64,000 nt of DNA from Piper betle (GCA_033002965.1 JAURVB010013582.1:1-64000); one strand, 5' to 3'. Counted from the stretch's first letter, positions 23,737-35,170 are shown. Made by a program: numbers and translations. Notes: generated from the sequence alone by a model not told the origin.

Positions 23737-24256
23737 GGATGTAATCAAGCCAAACTTGTTCGCAAGAATTTTATATTCGACTCAATTTGGCTTAAATTCG
23801 TGCTCATTAATTTTGTATTTAAAAAAATACTCGACTTGAAATAGATAGCTCATTGAACAACGAACAGAGCTTAAGCTAAGGAATGTTCGGCTCGGCTTAG
23901 CTCAAAACTCGAGTTTGATGTATTCAAACTTAAAAAAATACTCTGTTCGACTTGGCTCGTCAATACTATTGAAGTCATATTGAACTTATATAGTATGAGA
24001 AAATTTTTTTGATCCTATATAAGTCGAGCACAAACCAAGCATAAATATTAGCTCGTTTGAGCTCGGCTTAAGCTCCGTTTGAAAATATAGCGAGCCGAAC
24101 ACAAGCCAAGCCCAAACACCATGAATTTTGGATGAGCTCGGCTCGACCCATAATATATCAAAGCTCATCAAACACTTAAACAAGTTCAAACATGCTTGTC
24201 AAAAATTACGTCAAATTCAAAAACATCCCTATTCGGCTCGGCTGATTTACACCCCT
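23737..24256. mobile_element. Non-autonomous TIR element rich in GCTCGGCT words
   Basis: The left end 'aggatgtaatcaagcc' and the right end 'ggctgatttacacccct' are imperfect inverted repeats. The interior repeats GCTCGGCTT, CTCGACTTG and similar words on both strands. There is no coding capacity. It resembles, without matching, the TCGAG-rich elements at 27.6 and 38.0 kb. Confidence 0.55.
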
Positions 24257-26474
24257 AATCATATATTTATAGTCGTGACTAAACAAATTACTGAATCAGT
24301 AAGCTTCTTTAAAACTTAAGTTAAAATTAAGATCCCTTCAAAAAAAACGAAGATAATTGCTAAGTTTGTGAATACTTTTCTCAACTAATTTTCAAGGATC
24401 AATATTCAAAACTAAGCACGATACTGTGTTTAGCATGTACTCACTTGTCGTTGGGTTTGTTTTAAAAGGATCGTAGAGATGAATGCTTGGATTGTAGTCA
24501 ACACATGTAGTTGTGTACACTACACATGACATGAAAAAAGAAACGGCTTTGTGAAGCCATTAAGTCCATGCACCTTTCACGTTTGCCTGCGACTCTGGAG
24601 TGGGCTAAGACGAATTCACACATGAAACTACCATCTGGAGCAAGCTCTAGATTTCTAACACTAATTTAATTTGAACATGCTGCGCATCCTCGTGCATGAT
24701 AATTTTTACTTATGGATAAGAATTGTGATGACTTTCTTCTTCCCGGCCTCACGTAATTGTGATGTCTTTCTTGTTCTCGCACCATTGAATTCATTTGGCC
24801 GCCGGGGAGGGTCAAATATTGAAGGTGGTCGACATCTGATGCTCATCTGCATCAATTGAATACCGAGCGAGTTGGTGAAGGAATTGAATCCAGTTCCCAT
24901 GCGCCAAGCTATGGCCGGATTAACAGTGTACCTTAATGGATTCATATATGACCACTAATTTTAGACGTCCATTATCTGCATTGCAACTCAGCTTGTCGCA
25001 ATGCACTTTCTACGTTACTTCCCTGTAGGAGGAAGGGAACACGTTGTATCAATCAAATGAATGATACCTTGCAGCATACACTTGTTACTATGTTTACAGG
25101 ACAAGCCCCCCAAATTTAAGCCTGCAATCTGCAACCACCAAAAGAAGGGTCTCGATCAAAGAAGCGGACATTAATTCATGAGATTTGATTAACCATATGC
25201 ATGTAACAAAAAATCTAGCTTCTTAGACAATAGCGGTACGCATATAGGATTTAATGTAAATTACTCTCCATTTCGACGTCACGTCCAAATTTTTTGGGAT
25301 GCCCGGTGGAGACGCAGATGGGGACGCTGGGCATCCCCTCCATAGATGATTTGGACCATCTACTCTACGATGGAGACGCCTGACGCCTCCAACTCCAGTT
25401 CTTATGTATTTCATCGGACACACGAGCTGGGGGTAAAAAATTAAGCCACGTACTCTGCATGGTATTCGTTCGGTTGACCACATCAAAAGAAAAAAAGACA
25501 ACCAAAGCACGTCTTCAAGAGTTTATAATCAAGCTAAGCTTCATCTCTTAACAATCTCCACTGATATCTGATTTTTGTAGCTTGTTTAATTGCTTTGCAA
25601 TCGCCATTAGTCAAAGTATGCTAGCCAAATTAAGCTCTTTTATAAGATAATTGTCACGTCAGTAGTTAAGACGTGATTATCTGCGTCCCAACTTCATATT
25701 TAGTACTTGCGGTGGCACCATTCTCTTGACTTGCATTTCCTCGTTGTCACGGCTGTGCCTCTGGTAAATAAATAATTAAACAAACAAAATTTTGATTTAA
25801 CTGAACCATAAACTTTTTCTTTATTTTTTCTTTTTCCAAAGCGACTTTAGGTGAACCATACGTCGGATATTAGACATAAATATATATATGAATCAGGAAT
25901 TGTGTCATATGTTATTATATAAGATTGACCTAAATTAAATTGATCTACTACAGTAAAAGGTTATGGGCCATAAATTAAAATGTTATATTCAATATGAAAA
26001 ATGTGGAATTTAATATGTATATATTTTTTCATATTTCTTTTTTTATTGATGGGTGAAAATAAATTTACGAAACTACAGTTATAAGTTATAAATAAAGACA
26101 TTATGGTCCCTAAATCAAAAAGTAATTTTCGTTCTGTTATCTCATTATTCAGAAATCAGATTTTGAAAAACTTTCTTATTCAAAAGACCAAAACCCGAGG
26201 TGGTCAAGACTCTAGTTTCTAGTTTCTCTTGTGACTTCATGTACATTTCCGCTATCTAATTTATTTAATCAATAATTTGAGACAAGATCTAATAAAATCC
26301 TAACACCGTAGACTTTGGCGGAGACTTGTGCAACGATAACAAAACAAACAATCTGGACTTACTTTCCTTCCCACGGATATACACCCTGCACTTACTCTCC
26401 TTCCTTCCTATCTAATCATCCGGTGCGGGTCGAGAATAGGCACAGGAATCCACCATCAGGCAGCTCCATTCCCG
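24257..26474. other. Intergenic region, no gene seen
   Basis: AT-rich, with no recognisable domain in any frame. A short palindromic stretch at 25,300-25,350 ('gatgcccggtggagacgc' and 'gacgctgggcatcccc') may be part of an unrecognised repeat. Confidence 0.5.
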
Positions 26475-27572
26475 CTTGTGATCTTGCTCGTCTTTTGCAG
26501 CACTCCGTCACCGTGTGTTTATGCACAGTCTGACATCATATTACCACGCCAAAATCTCACTAGCAACCAGACCATTGTATCTCAGCAAGGCAATTTTGCT
26601 CTGGGATTCTTCACTCCCGGTTCTTCATTGGTGTTTGGTACAACAAAATCTCGGACCATACAGTGGTCAGGATGGCCAACCGAGAAACAGCTCTTCTGGA
26701 TACCTCTTGGGTGCTGAAGATCTCCGAGGACGGCAATCTAGTCCTCGCCTGCCTGTCTGGAGTTCCAGGATGGTGGACCAACTTGACACGAAGGTCTTCG
26801 TCGAATTCTACAATGCCCGTGCTTCTGGATACCGGAAATCTTGTTTTGAGAGATGGTTCGGATCCATCTTCGGCGCTATTATGGCAGCGCTTCGATCACC
26901 CACCCACACATGCCTTCCCGGCGGCTCCTTGGGTATGGACAAGGTCCCCGGGAAGAAGCAGTTGATAAGAGCTTGAAACAGTTGGGATGATCCGACATCG
27001 GGGCCTTCCAAGTGGCCACCAATAGCAGCCAATACTTCCTACTATGGAAACGTAACGAAATCTACTGGACGAGTGGGGAATGGAACGGCGAGGTTTTCAG
27101 TCAAGTGCCGGAGATGAGAACCAACTTCATCTTCAACTTTAGCTACTGGGAAACACAACAGATCAAGTACTTCACCTACTCTGTTTTCAGCAATTCCACC
27201 TTAACAAGATTTGTGATGGATGTGAACGGCCAAATCAAACAATTCGTATGATTGGAGGGCGCCTTAAGTGTTGGATGCTCTTATGGACTAAATCCAGGGA
27301 GTTCTTCTCTGTCTTCTCCGCCTGTGGCGCCTTCGCCAGTCGCCAGTTGCAGTGAGAGCTCTCCCTACTGTACATGCTTGCAGGGCTTCGAACCATCGTC
27401 CGAGAGAGAATGGACCATGGGCGATTGGTCTGGGGGTTGCACGAGGAACACTCAATTGCAGTGCGAGTTAAACAGCTCTGTTGCTGACATCAATGACACC
27501 CACAGGGAAGACAGTTTCTTGCCTTTGTTGAACGTCCAATTGCCTATCAATTCAAACCAGACTACTCCACGG
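26475..27572 (+). pseudogene. SD2-type S-domain receptor kinase, ectodomain part (split gene)
   Basis: The conserved order of a G-type lectin S-receptor-like kinase of the At2g19130 kind is readable across several frames. It shows a hydrophobic leader, then ILPRQNLTSNQTIVSQQG and LGFFTPG (lectin start), VLLDTGNLVLRDG and WQRFDHP (lectin end), YWTSGEWNGEVFSQVPEM (S-locus glycoprotein domain), and [15 protein letters not shown] (EGF-like region). At least three frame changes and an in-frame stop at 27,249 break it, and no clear start codon remains. At 27,572 it is cut by an LTR retrotransposon and resumes at 33,965 with the PAN domain and kinase. Confidence 0.85.
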
Positions 27573-27600
27573 TGTTAGAAGGTTTGGATGTACTCCCTCC

Positions 27601-28215
27601 TAGGGTTGTTAATTGAGCGAGCTAACTCGTGAGCATTTAGCGTTTGGCTCGGTTTGACTCGACTCGAAACTCGACATTTAAATGCTCGACTCAAACTCGT
27701 CTCGAATTCGAATCTTACGAGTCGAGCTTGAGTAAGGTCGTGTTCGACTCGACTCGATTCGGTTGTAACCAGAACTCGACTCGAACTCGACTTGTAGTTT
27801 GACTCGAACTCAACTCGATAAAATAATATAATAATATAGTCTTTATATTATATTATATATATATATATATATGAAATATAATAATAAAGATGCAAGATAG
27901 TTGAGATGGTATGTATTCACCTTGATGACTTCAAGGTTGTGGGTTCAAACCACATTGGCCTTATTTTTTTAAGTAAGGTACTTTTGACTTTTAATCGAGC
28001 TGGTTTTGAGTTGGCGAACGAGCTCACAAAAATTAAGCATTTTAAGTATATTCGAACTCAAGTCGAGCTCAAACACATAAAAGATATTCGAGTCGAACTC
28101 GAGCATGTATGTCCAAAACTCGTTCGATCTCGAGTCGAGTTTGAACGAATTTCGAATTATTCGAGCCGAGTTCGAACACATGTTGATCTCGGCTCGCTCG
28201 CTCAATTAACACGCC
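27601..28215. mobile_element. TCGAG-rich TIR element nested in the 5' LTR
   Basis: The left end contains GTTGTTAATTGAGCGAG; the right end is its imperfect inverse (CTCGCTCAATTAACAC). The direct repeat TACTCCCTCC flanks it at 27,591-27,600 and 28,216-28,225. An 8-10 base duplication suits a hAT or Mutator-type transposase. The interior is packed with ACTCGA and GAGTCGA words plus an AT tract. It is non-coding. The same left half occurs at 38,028. Confidence 0.8.
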
Positions 28216-29131
28216 TACTCCCTCCCAAGAATTACGTCGTAAAGATAAAAAAATAATTTAAAAAATATAAAAAATTCGATGAGAATTTGTGAAATATGAA
28301 AAGAGACTTGTTAGTGAGGATTTTAATACTCACAAAGTAGTGTTTAGAATTGACTCTTCATTTTTATGAGGTATTTCATATCTCTAGTTATAAATATATA
28401 ATTGGACATATATATTGAGTTTGTTTTCCTTTTGGAAAAGTTTTATTTAGTGATCTCCTTTAGCAGAGACATGAGAGGTTGCAAATCTAGAAACGGTCAC
28501 TATTGGTGGTGCATGTGAGAAAAGAAAGAGAAATTATTCGTTATAAAGAAAGGTATGATTTCGGGTTCTTCGACATTTTGCTTTTTTCTTTTCTTTATCT
28601 ACCTTTTGTCTATGATTTATAATTAGGAGTAGTGTTACTCGTTTGGGTGGAGTATTCCACATTTAGGTAGAGTTTTCTATTTTTATTGGGGTGGAGTTTT
28701 TCACACTTTGGGTAAAATTTTTACATGTTTTAGATGGAGTTTTCACATGTATTGGAGAGTGGTTTCACTCATAAAAGGGAGAGTTCGGAGAAATTTTTCA
28801 TCATCTTAAGTTAAAGTAGGGTTGTAATCCAGGGTGTGAGGGTGATCCATTTTTCTTTTGAGGTGTATGTTATTTTCTCAATTTTTCAAGAGTTGTTTTT
28901 TAGATTTTATTATTGGTGTGATTCGGGTTACAAGAGTTTTCCCAAATTTTTTCGATATTTGATTGGAATAGATTTTTTTAATCAAAGTTGATCGGGTTTT
29001 CTTTTCTCTAAATTGGAAGAAAGTTTCCATCTATTTTTTGTGTCTCCTATTTCATCTTATATTTTTCTCAATTCATCTTGAGGGGAAATATTTTTGGGTT
29101 GTTTCCATTAGAGCGTCTATTTCCCAATAAG

Positions 29132-29143
29132 TGGTATCAGAGC
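29132..29143 (+). other. Primer-binding site of the LTR element
   Basis: TGGTATCAGAGC, the complement of the 3' end of initiator-methionine tRNA. It lies two bases after the 5' LTR end at 29,129. Confidence 0.85.
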
Positions 29144-29192
29144 TTTGGTTCTTTTTATGTTTGTTTTAGTTTTAGGTAGTACCCTTTTTGTG

Positions 29193-29520
29193 TTAAGATG
29201 AAAGACGGTGACAGAACGCTTCCGTACTCTTCCGGCGTGCGATCGTGATGTTGTCTATGTGCAAGGGGACGAGGTTGCGGTGTTTGATCTTGCCAACGGT
29301 CTTCATCTCCGCTATGAACTCCCTATCACCCTGCCCGCTCACGTGGATGAGCTTCTTGATGGCGACGATGCTGTCGTCCTTGAGCTTGGCTTTGTACACA
29401 TCGCCAAAGCTGCCAAAACCGATGAGGTTGTCATTGTGGAGTAGTTGGCATACAAGCCAGGGTAGAAGGTAGTACATGGTGCCCAACTCTTTGGGGATGG
29501 TGCCTTCCAATTAGTTGAAG
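29193..29520 (-). pseudogene. Captured BRI1-like kinase fragment (last LRR plus kinase start)
   Basis: The antisense frame reads [14 protein letters not shown] (leucine-rich repeat), then jumps to [36 protein letters not shown] and [10 protein letters not shown]. This is the kinase P-loop, the catalytic lysine and the region up to subdomain V of the BRI1/BRL family. The juxtamembrane and transmembrane parts are missing. It ends abruptly after the last motif. It lies antisense to the retrotransposon and directly follows the pectate lyase fragment. Confidence 0.85.
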
Positions 29521-30189
29521 GCAATGGTCACCTACATGCCGGAGTCGGGGCGTAGTCACCCTTGTGCCCCAGCAGCATTACCTCGTCGTGGTGGGAGAAG
29601 TAGCTATTGGAGATGGTAACCGTCGTCAACCCCATGATGTCGTCCACCAGCCGGTCGGCACAGTAGGACAGGGAGCAATGATGTGCCATACAGGGAGATG
29701 TTGTCGCCGTCCGACCACGTCCGGTACTCAGTGGCTAGGGCTCAACCAGATGTTGGCATTTCCCCGTCGACACGCAGTGGTGGATGTGTAGGTTGCACAT
29801 GATGACATTGGAGACGTATTGGAGGATGATGCAGGCACCGCTAGCGATGTGGATGTTTCGCTCGCAGCCGTCGATGGTCTTGAAGCTGTTCATCAGCAGC
29901 TCCTCCTAGTGGTGGATCAGCATGTCCTTCGCGAAGGTGATCCAGAGCGGCTCCCTCGGATGATGCTGAATCAAAGGGTCTTGTTGATGAGTCGGTGACA
30001 ACATAGATCTGCTTGCCTTTGTTGCCCCGGGCATTGCGGCTGAAGCCAATGCTGCACTTGGCGAGGTGCTGCCGGTTCGACACCCAGTTGGCATCGCACC
30101 TCCAGTAGTCGTCGATGGGGTTGCACGTCATGTACGACAACATAATCATTTTCCTCAGATGCACCATCATCATCGAATAGTTTAACCCC
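29521..30189 (-). pseudogene. Captured pectate lyase fragment
   Basis: The antisense translation gives NPIDDYWRCDANW, then NRQHLAKCSIGF and IYVVTDSS. In shifted frames follow [33 protein letters not shown]-like [19 protein letters not shown] and VTIAFN. This is the order of plant pectate lyase (PL1 family), which cleaves pectin in cell walls. Stops and frame changes kill it. The left edge at about 30,189 follows a tag acceptor, so an intron boundary seems preserved. It ends within VTIAFN, where BRI1-like sequence begins. Confidence 0.85.
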
Positions 30190-30299
30190 CTACCAAAGCA
30201 GGAAATACAAAGTGATGAAAACAGAGCACAAAGATGAAACCAGTCTCGGTTGTTTCAATGCGCTAAATCACAATGTGGTAACCAACTCACCATTGGACA

Positions 30300-30680
30300 T
30301 CCCAGACGATGGATTTCGGGTCTGGGTGCTAGTGGGAGAGGGACGAGTTGTCGGAGTTGCGGCAGTTGGAGCTGCCGTCTTTCTTGAGGTACACATAGTT
30401 CATCTAGTTGACCACGCCGATGGTGATCATGCTGGACTGCCTGGCTAGCACAAGCAGGATGTTGCCGTTGAGCAGGTTGCTGTTCAGATCTAGCCAAATG
30501 TGCCTCTTGCAGTCGCCAATCTCCGGCGGGATCGGGTTGGAGAAGGAGTTGTTGCTGAGCTTGGGGATGGGCCAAGTTGCTTAGTTTGCCGATACAAGGC
30601 TGGATTGGCCTCAACAAGTCCATTATTGTGTTTTGGAGATTGATCAGTACCTTGACAGAGGCCAGGGGAGATTAGCAATC
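30300..30680 (-). pseudogene. Captured BRI1-like fragment (LRR and island region)
   Basis: In one antisense frame the order is LSNNSFSNPIPPEIGDCKRH, IWLDLNSNLLNG, then YVYLKKDGSSNCRNS. This matches the end of the leucine-rich repeats and the following conserved segment of BRI1/BRL receptors. It is interrupted by stops near 30,410 and 30,330. Together with the kinase piece at 29.2 kb it brackets the pectate lyase fragment. Confidence 0.75.
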
Positions 30681-31089
30681 AAGAGGATTGGCATGTTTGT
30701 GGAGATGAGTCTCTCACATGATCTCCGCACTTCGTTGTTGGCTGATGGATTTATTTGAAACAAGAGGGTTAAGCTTACCTTGAAGTATGTGATGCATTGA
30801 GCATTGGTGCACTGTTTGAGACAGAGGGTGGTCTCTCAATGGGTCGATAACCCGTAATCGAGCAGAGTGAGTATGGTTTGGTTGTGACTAGTGTCAGAAT
30901 CTCAAAGTTGTTATGGGATGCTATACAAAACCTGTTTTGGATGGCACGAAGCTATTATGGGATAGCATATTACGCTTGCATGCGCTTTGGTTACCGATTG
31001 GCCGTGTTGTGATTGAAGGAGGCAAAGTCGTTTAACATTGAGATGTTTCGATCAGTGCTATGGATATTAGTCGGGGCAACTAGGAAGGT

Positions 31090-32010
31090 AACAAGTCCAA
31101 AATGATTGTGAAGAGCATTGTTCTCAAGGGGAGAACACGATGTTCTTATGGCGAGATACTATGTGCTATGCGGCTATTTAGCACACTGAAGGATACCAAG
31201 ATGATAGATCAGATGTTTGAACATTCTACCAAGTTCAATACCGAGACAAGTTTCTCATGGAGAAAGTGTCATGCTACCGTTGGTAGGTGTGTTGGCATTG
31301 ATAATGGGTTAGTCTATGCTAGTGGGGGACGGTTGTATATCCCAACAGGCATACTAAGACAAAAGCTCATGGAGGAGTGGGCTAGACATCCAGGTAGGGA
31401 CCGGATGTATACCCTAATGTCTAGAGTATATAATTGGAGAGAATGGAGGCTGATATTGAAGCTTTTGTCAGATCTTGTTTGGCGTGTCAACAGGATAAGG
31501 TGGAGAGGAGGTTAGAGGCAGGCTTATTACAGCTTCTACCTACACCTACGAGATTGTGGAGCTTGGTCTCACTGGACTTTCTGCCTAGGTTCCCTAAGGT
31601 AAAGGGAATGTCATCAATGTTAGTTCTAGTGGATCGGTTCTCTAAGTACGCCATAGTTGCAGCAGTGCCACGTGCATGCTCAGTTGAGATTGCTGCTGAA
31701 CTGTTCTTCAGAAATGTTGTGAAGTACTTTGGTGTACCGGTGGACATTGTGAGTGACCGAGATGCCAAATTTACGAGCAAATTCTGGACGTACGTGTTTG
31801 GTTAGCTAGGGAGTAAAACTAGATTTTTCTATAGCTAACCATCCTTAGTCTGATGGTAAGATAGAGAGAATAAATGCCTTGCTCGAGGAGTACTTGAGGC
31901 ATTTTGTAGAAACTGATTGAATCTTCTAGATGCGGTGCAGTTTTGTTATAATCTGCACCGGTCTTAAACAATGGGGTTTAGTCCTTTTGAAGTTGCTATA
32001 GGCTACCAGC
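31090..32010 (+). pseudogene. Ty3/gypsy integrase remnant
   Basis: Frames join to give YASGGRLYIPTG and HPGRDRMYTLMSRVY, then CLACQQDKVERR (zinc-binding end), VLVDRFSKYAIVAAVP, ELFFRNVVKYFGVPVDIVSD (catalytic core), RINALLEEYLRHF and FSPFEVAIGYQP. This is the gypsy integrase order. Frameshifts and stops occur, for example at 31,802 and near 31,917. No gag, protease or reverse transcriptase is readable upstream, so the element cannot move by itself. Confidence 0.85.
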
Positions 32011-32206
32011 CTCTTACACTAATGAAGGTTGCTCTACAGGGAGGTGGAGTAAAGTGTCTATGGCCTGCGGAGGTTCATGTGTTTCCTTTTCAAGATGACC
32101 TCCTTATGTGATGGTGATCGACAGTTGGTCGACAATTGTGCATCAAGTTTGACGGGTGTTCGATAAAGTTGCAAAGTGGAAGTTTTTCCAAGGTGTTTCT
32201 CATGCT

Positions 32207-32221
32207 TGGGAAGGGGAGAAT
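32207..32221 (+). other. Polypurine tract of the LTR element
   Basis: A purine-rich stretch (GGGAAGGGGAGAAT) ends directly at the 3' LTR start TGTTGG at 32,222, the expected position for second-strand priming. Confidence 0.7.
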
Positions 32222-32447
32222 TGTTGGAGATATTCCCTCCCATGAGAAAGCGTTCAGTCATATGGGAAGTCGTGAAACATGAAGATAATCCAAAAAATAC
32301 AAGGAATTCGTTGAAAATTTGTGGAATACGAGAAGAGACTCATTAATGAAGATTTTGATACTCACGAAGTAGTGTTTGGAGTTAACTCTTCATTTTCAGG
32401 AAGTGTTCCATATCTTTAGTTATAAATATATGATTGGACATATATAT

Positions 32448-33294
32448 TGTGAGATCCCTCAACTTAGTCCCACATCTAATACCTACTGGGAGAAGATCCT
32501 ATTTATAAGTGGGAATGGACTATAGATCTTTAACTTCCGGGGTACCCATTTTAAAGAAATGACTTAGCCCATTACGTTGCACTTTGGGCTGGGTCGTAAT
32601 AAATGGTATCAGAGCCGACCTGGTTCCGTGTTAGATGGTAGGCTGGATTAGGAACGTTGGCGAGGCTGCCGGTCACGGACCAGAAAGGTCGTGGGCTAGG
32701 GCTAACAACGGGCCAAGTATAGGCATTTCGGGGACAAAATTTCCTAAGGTGGGTGGATTGTGAGATCCCTCAACTTAGTCCCACATCTAATACCTACTAG
32801 GAGAAGATCCTGTTTATAAGTGGGAATGGACTAGAGATCTTTAACTTCTGGGGTACCCATTTTAAAGAAATGACTTAGCCCATTACGTTGCACTTTGGAC
32901 TGGGTCATTACAAATGGTATCAGAGCCGACCTGGTTCCGTGTTAGATGATGGGATGGACTAGGGACGTTGGCTAGGCTGCCGGTCACGGGCCAAAAAGGT
33001 CATGGGCTGGGGTTAGCAACGGGCCAAGACTAGAAACGTTGGCTAGGCTGCCGGTCACGGGCCAGAAAGGATGTGGGTTGGGGCTAGCAACGGGCCAAGA
33101 ATAGGCATTTCGGGGACGAAATTTCCTAAGGTGGCTGGATTGTGAGATCCCTCAACTTAGTCCCACATCTAATACCTACTGGGAGAAGATCATGTTTATA
33201 AGTGGGAATGGACTATAGATTTTTAACTTTCGGGGTACCCATTTTAAAGAAATGACTTGGCCCATTACGTTACACTTTGGGCCGAGTCGTTACA
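32448..33294 (+). mobile_element. Tandem TRIM (three LTRs, two cores) nested in the 3' LTR
   Basis: Three 154-base LTRs at 32,448-32,601, 32,759-32,912 and 33,141-33,294 start TGTGAGATCC and end in TTACA or a close variant. After LTRs 1 and 2, TGGTATCAGAGC occurs at 32,604 and 32,915. Cores end in a purine-rich tract before the next LTR. The flanks are tatat at 32,443-32,447 and 33,295-33,299. The second core contains an internal duplication of the 'cgttggctaggctgccggtc' phrase. No protein is encoded. Confidence 0.9.
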
Positions 33295-33964
33295 TATATT
33301 GAGTGTGTTTTCCCTTTGGGGAAGTTCCATTGAGTGTTCTCCTTTAAGGGAGACATGAGAGGTTGCAGATCTAGATAGGGTCACCATTAGTGGTGCATGT
33401 GAGAGAAAAAAGAAATTATTCGTTGTAAAGAGAAAGTACTTTGGGTTCTTCGGCATTTTGCTTTTCTTTTCTTTTCTTTCTCTACCTTTTGTCTATGGTT
33501 TGTAATTAGGAGTAGTATTACTCATTTGGGTTGAGTATTCGACATTTTGATAGAGTTTTCTACTTTTATTGAGGTGGAGTTTTTCATGCTTTGGATAGAA
33601 TTTTTTACATATTTTGGGTGGAGTTTTCACATATATTGGGGAATGGTTTCACCATAAAAGGGTGTGAGGTTGATTAATTTTTCTTTTGAGGTGTATATTA
33701 TTTTCTCAATTTCTCAAGAGTTGTATCTTTCAGATCTTATTATTGGTCTGATTTGAGTTATAAGAGTTTTCTTAAATTTTTTTGATACTTGATAGTAAGA
33801 GATTTTCTTAATCGAAGTTGATTGAATAGATTGGCTTTCTTTTCTTTAAATTAAATAAAAGTTTTCATCCATTATTTGTGTCTCTTATTTTATCTTATAT
33901 TTGTTCTTATTTCATCTTAAAAGGGAATATTTTCTTGGTTTTTTTCGGCGTCTATTTCCCAATA

Positions 33965-35170
33965 GACGGGAGTTCGTCTGTTTAGAAGATTGCTCCTGCA
34001 CCACTTATTCCTTCCGCGGCAGCTCTTGCCTACTGTGGAACAGCTAGCTGAGGTTCTCAGGTTCGTCGGATACCAACAATGCCGGCAACCTCTACATTCG
34101 GCTAGCAGCTTATGAGAAGAGAAGAAGCAAGGCCAAAGGCCGCACTTCCTTCGTTGGGACTGTCATCGGCATTAGCATGGCCGCTGTGATGGTCGCGGCG
34201 GCGGTTGTTGTTGTTCTACTTGTGCGGTCTTGCAGGAAGAGATCGGTTCGTAAATCAAACAGCGGCTGCGGCAGCGGCTGGGGCAAGGCAGTGGAAGGTG
34301 GGACGTTGGTGGCGTTTAGCTACAGAGACTTGCATGTTGCAACCCAGAACTTATCGGAGAAACTCGGTGGCTGGGGCTTGGGCATCGTCTTCAAAGGGTG
34401 GCTGCCTGCGGACTCGTCGACGTCCATCGCCGTGAAAAGGCTAGAAGGCGGTGTGGGGCAACGCGAGAAGCAGTTTCGCGCCGAAGTAAGCACAACTGGC
34501 AATGTTCAACATGTAAACTTCATCCGCCTCAGAGGATTCTTCTGCGAAGGCATCCAGAGACTGTTGGTGTATGATTACATGCAGAACGGGTCTTTGGATC
34601 GTCACCTCTTCCACATGGCCGATCCTATTCTGGACTGGAGCACCAGGTATTGCATTGCATTGGGGACGGCGAGAGGCTTGGCCTATCTCCACGAGAAATG
34701 GAGAGATTGTATCATACATTGCAACATCAAACAAGAGAACATATTTTTGGATGATGGGTCTTGCCCCAAGGTGGCCGACCTCGGCCTGGCCAAGCTGCTC
34801 GGCAGGGACTTCAGCCATGTTCTGACGGCCATTAGAGGGACGAGAGGTACCTTGCCCCGGAGTGGGTATCCGGCGTGGACATCACGCCCAAGGCAGATGT
34901 GTACAGCTTTGGGATGATGCTCTTCTAGGTCGTATCAAGAAAGCGGAACATAGGGGAGAGAAGGGCAATGATGAGACCTTCTATTCCGAATGGGCTGCCA
35001 AAAAGGTGTTTGAAGGTGATCAAGTGATTGTCCTGGCTGAAGGGGGAAGCCGATAGAGAAGACGTTGCGAGAGCTTGGAGCATTCAAGCAGATGAAGCTC
35101 ACAGGCCTTCCATGGGCCAAGTTGTTCAGATTTTGGAGGTCATTTGCCCAGCGCCGTGAAGTTGTACGAA
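33965..35170 (+). pseudogene. SD2-type S-domain receptor kinase, PAN and kinase part (split gene)
   Basis: Continuation of the gene cut at 27,572. It begins FVCLEDCSCTTYSF and SCLLWN (PAN domain). A transmembrane helix follows (GISMAAVMVAAAVVVVLLV, near 34,177), then a kinase. The kinase has lost key residues: the P-loop is LGGWGLGIVFKG, the catalytic loop reads HCNIKQEN where HCDIKPEN is expected (Asp to Asn), and DFG is DLG. After GTRG near 34,850 the frame shifts. The remaining motifs (PEWVSGVDITPKADVYSF, then HRPSMGQVVQILE) are readable in other frames up to about 35,155. Confidence 0.85.

Larger units (their letters stand above)
27573..33964 (+). mobile_element. LTR retrotransposon of 6.4 kb carrying captured gene fragments
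   Basis: The LTRs run 27,573-29,129 and 32,222-33,964. They start TGTTAG or TGTTGG, end CCAATA, and align to each other once later insertions in each are removed. Primer-binding site TGGTATCAGAGC is at 29,132-29,143. A purine-rich tract ends at 32,221. The five-base flanks are cacgg (27,568-27,572) and gacgg (33,965-33,969). Removing the element rejoins the host receptor kinase in frame at the start of its PAN domain, which supports both boundaries. The interior holds antisense BRI1-like and pectate lyase fragments and a decayed gypsy integrase. The LTR termini look copia-like while the integrase is gypsy, so its class is mixed or uncertain. Confidence 0.85.

Noticed and set aside
25223..25510. 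95-codon minus-strand open frame
   Set aside because: No domain; overlaps a palindromic repeat-like stretch.
29208..30448. Plus-strand open frames in the retrotransposon interior
   Set aside because: They are antisense to the BRI1-like and pectate lyase fragments, which explain the sequence.
32604..32926. TGGTATCAGAGC motifs considered as tRNA-related genes
   Set aside because: They are primer-binding sites next to LTR ends; no cloverleaf is present.
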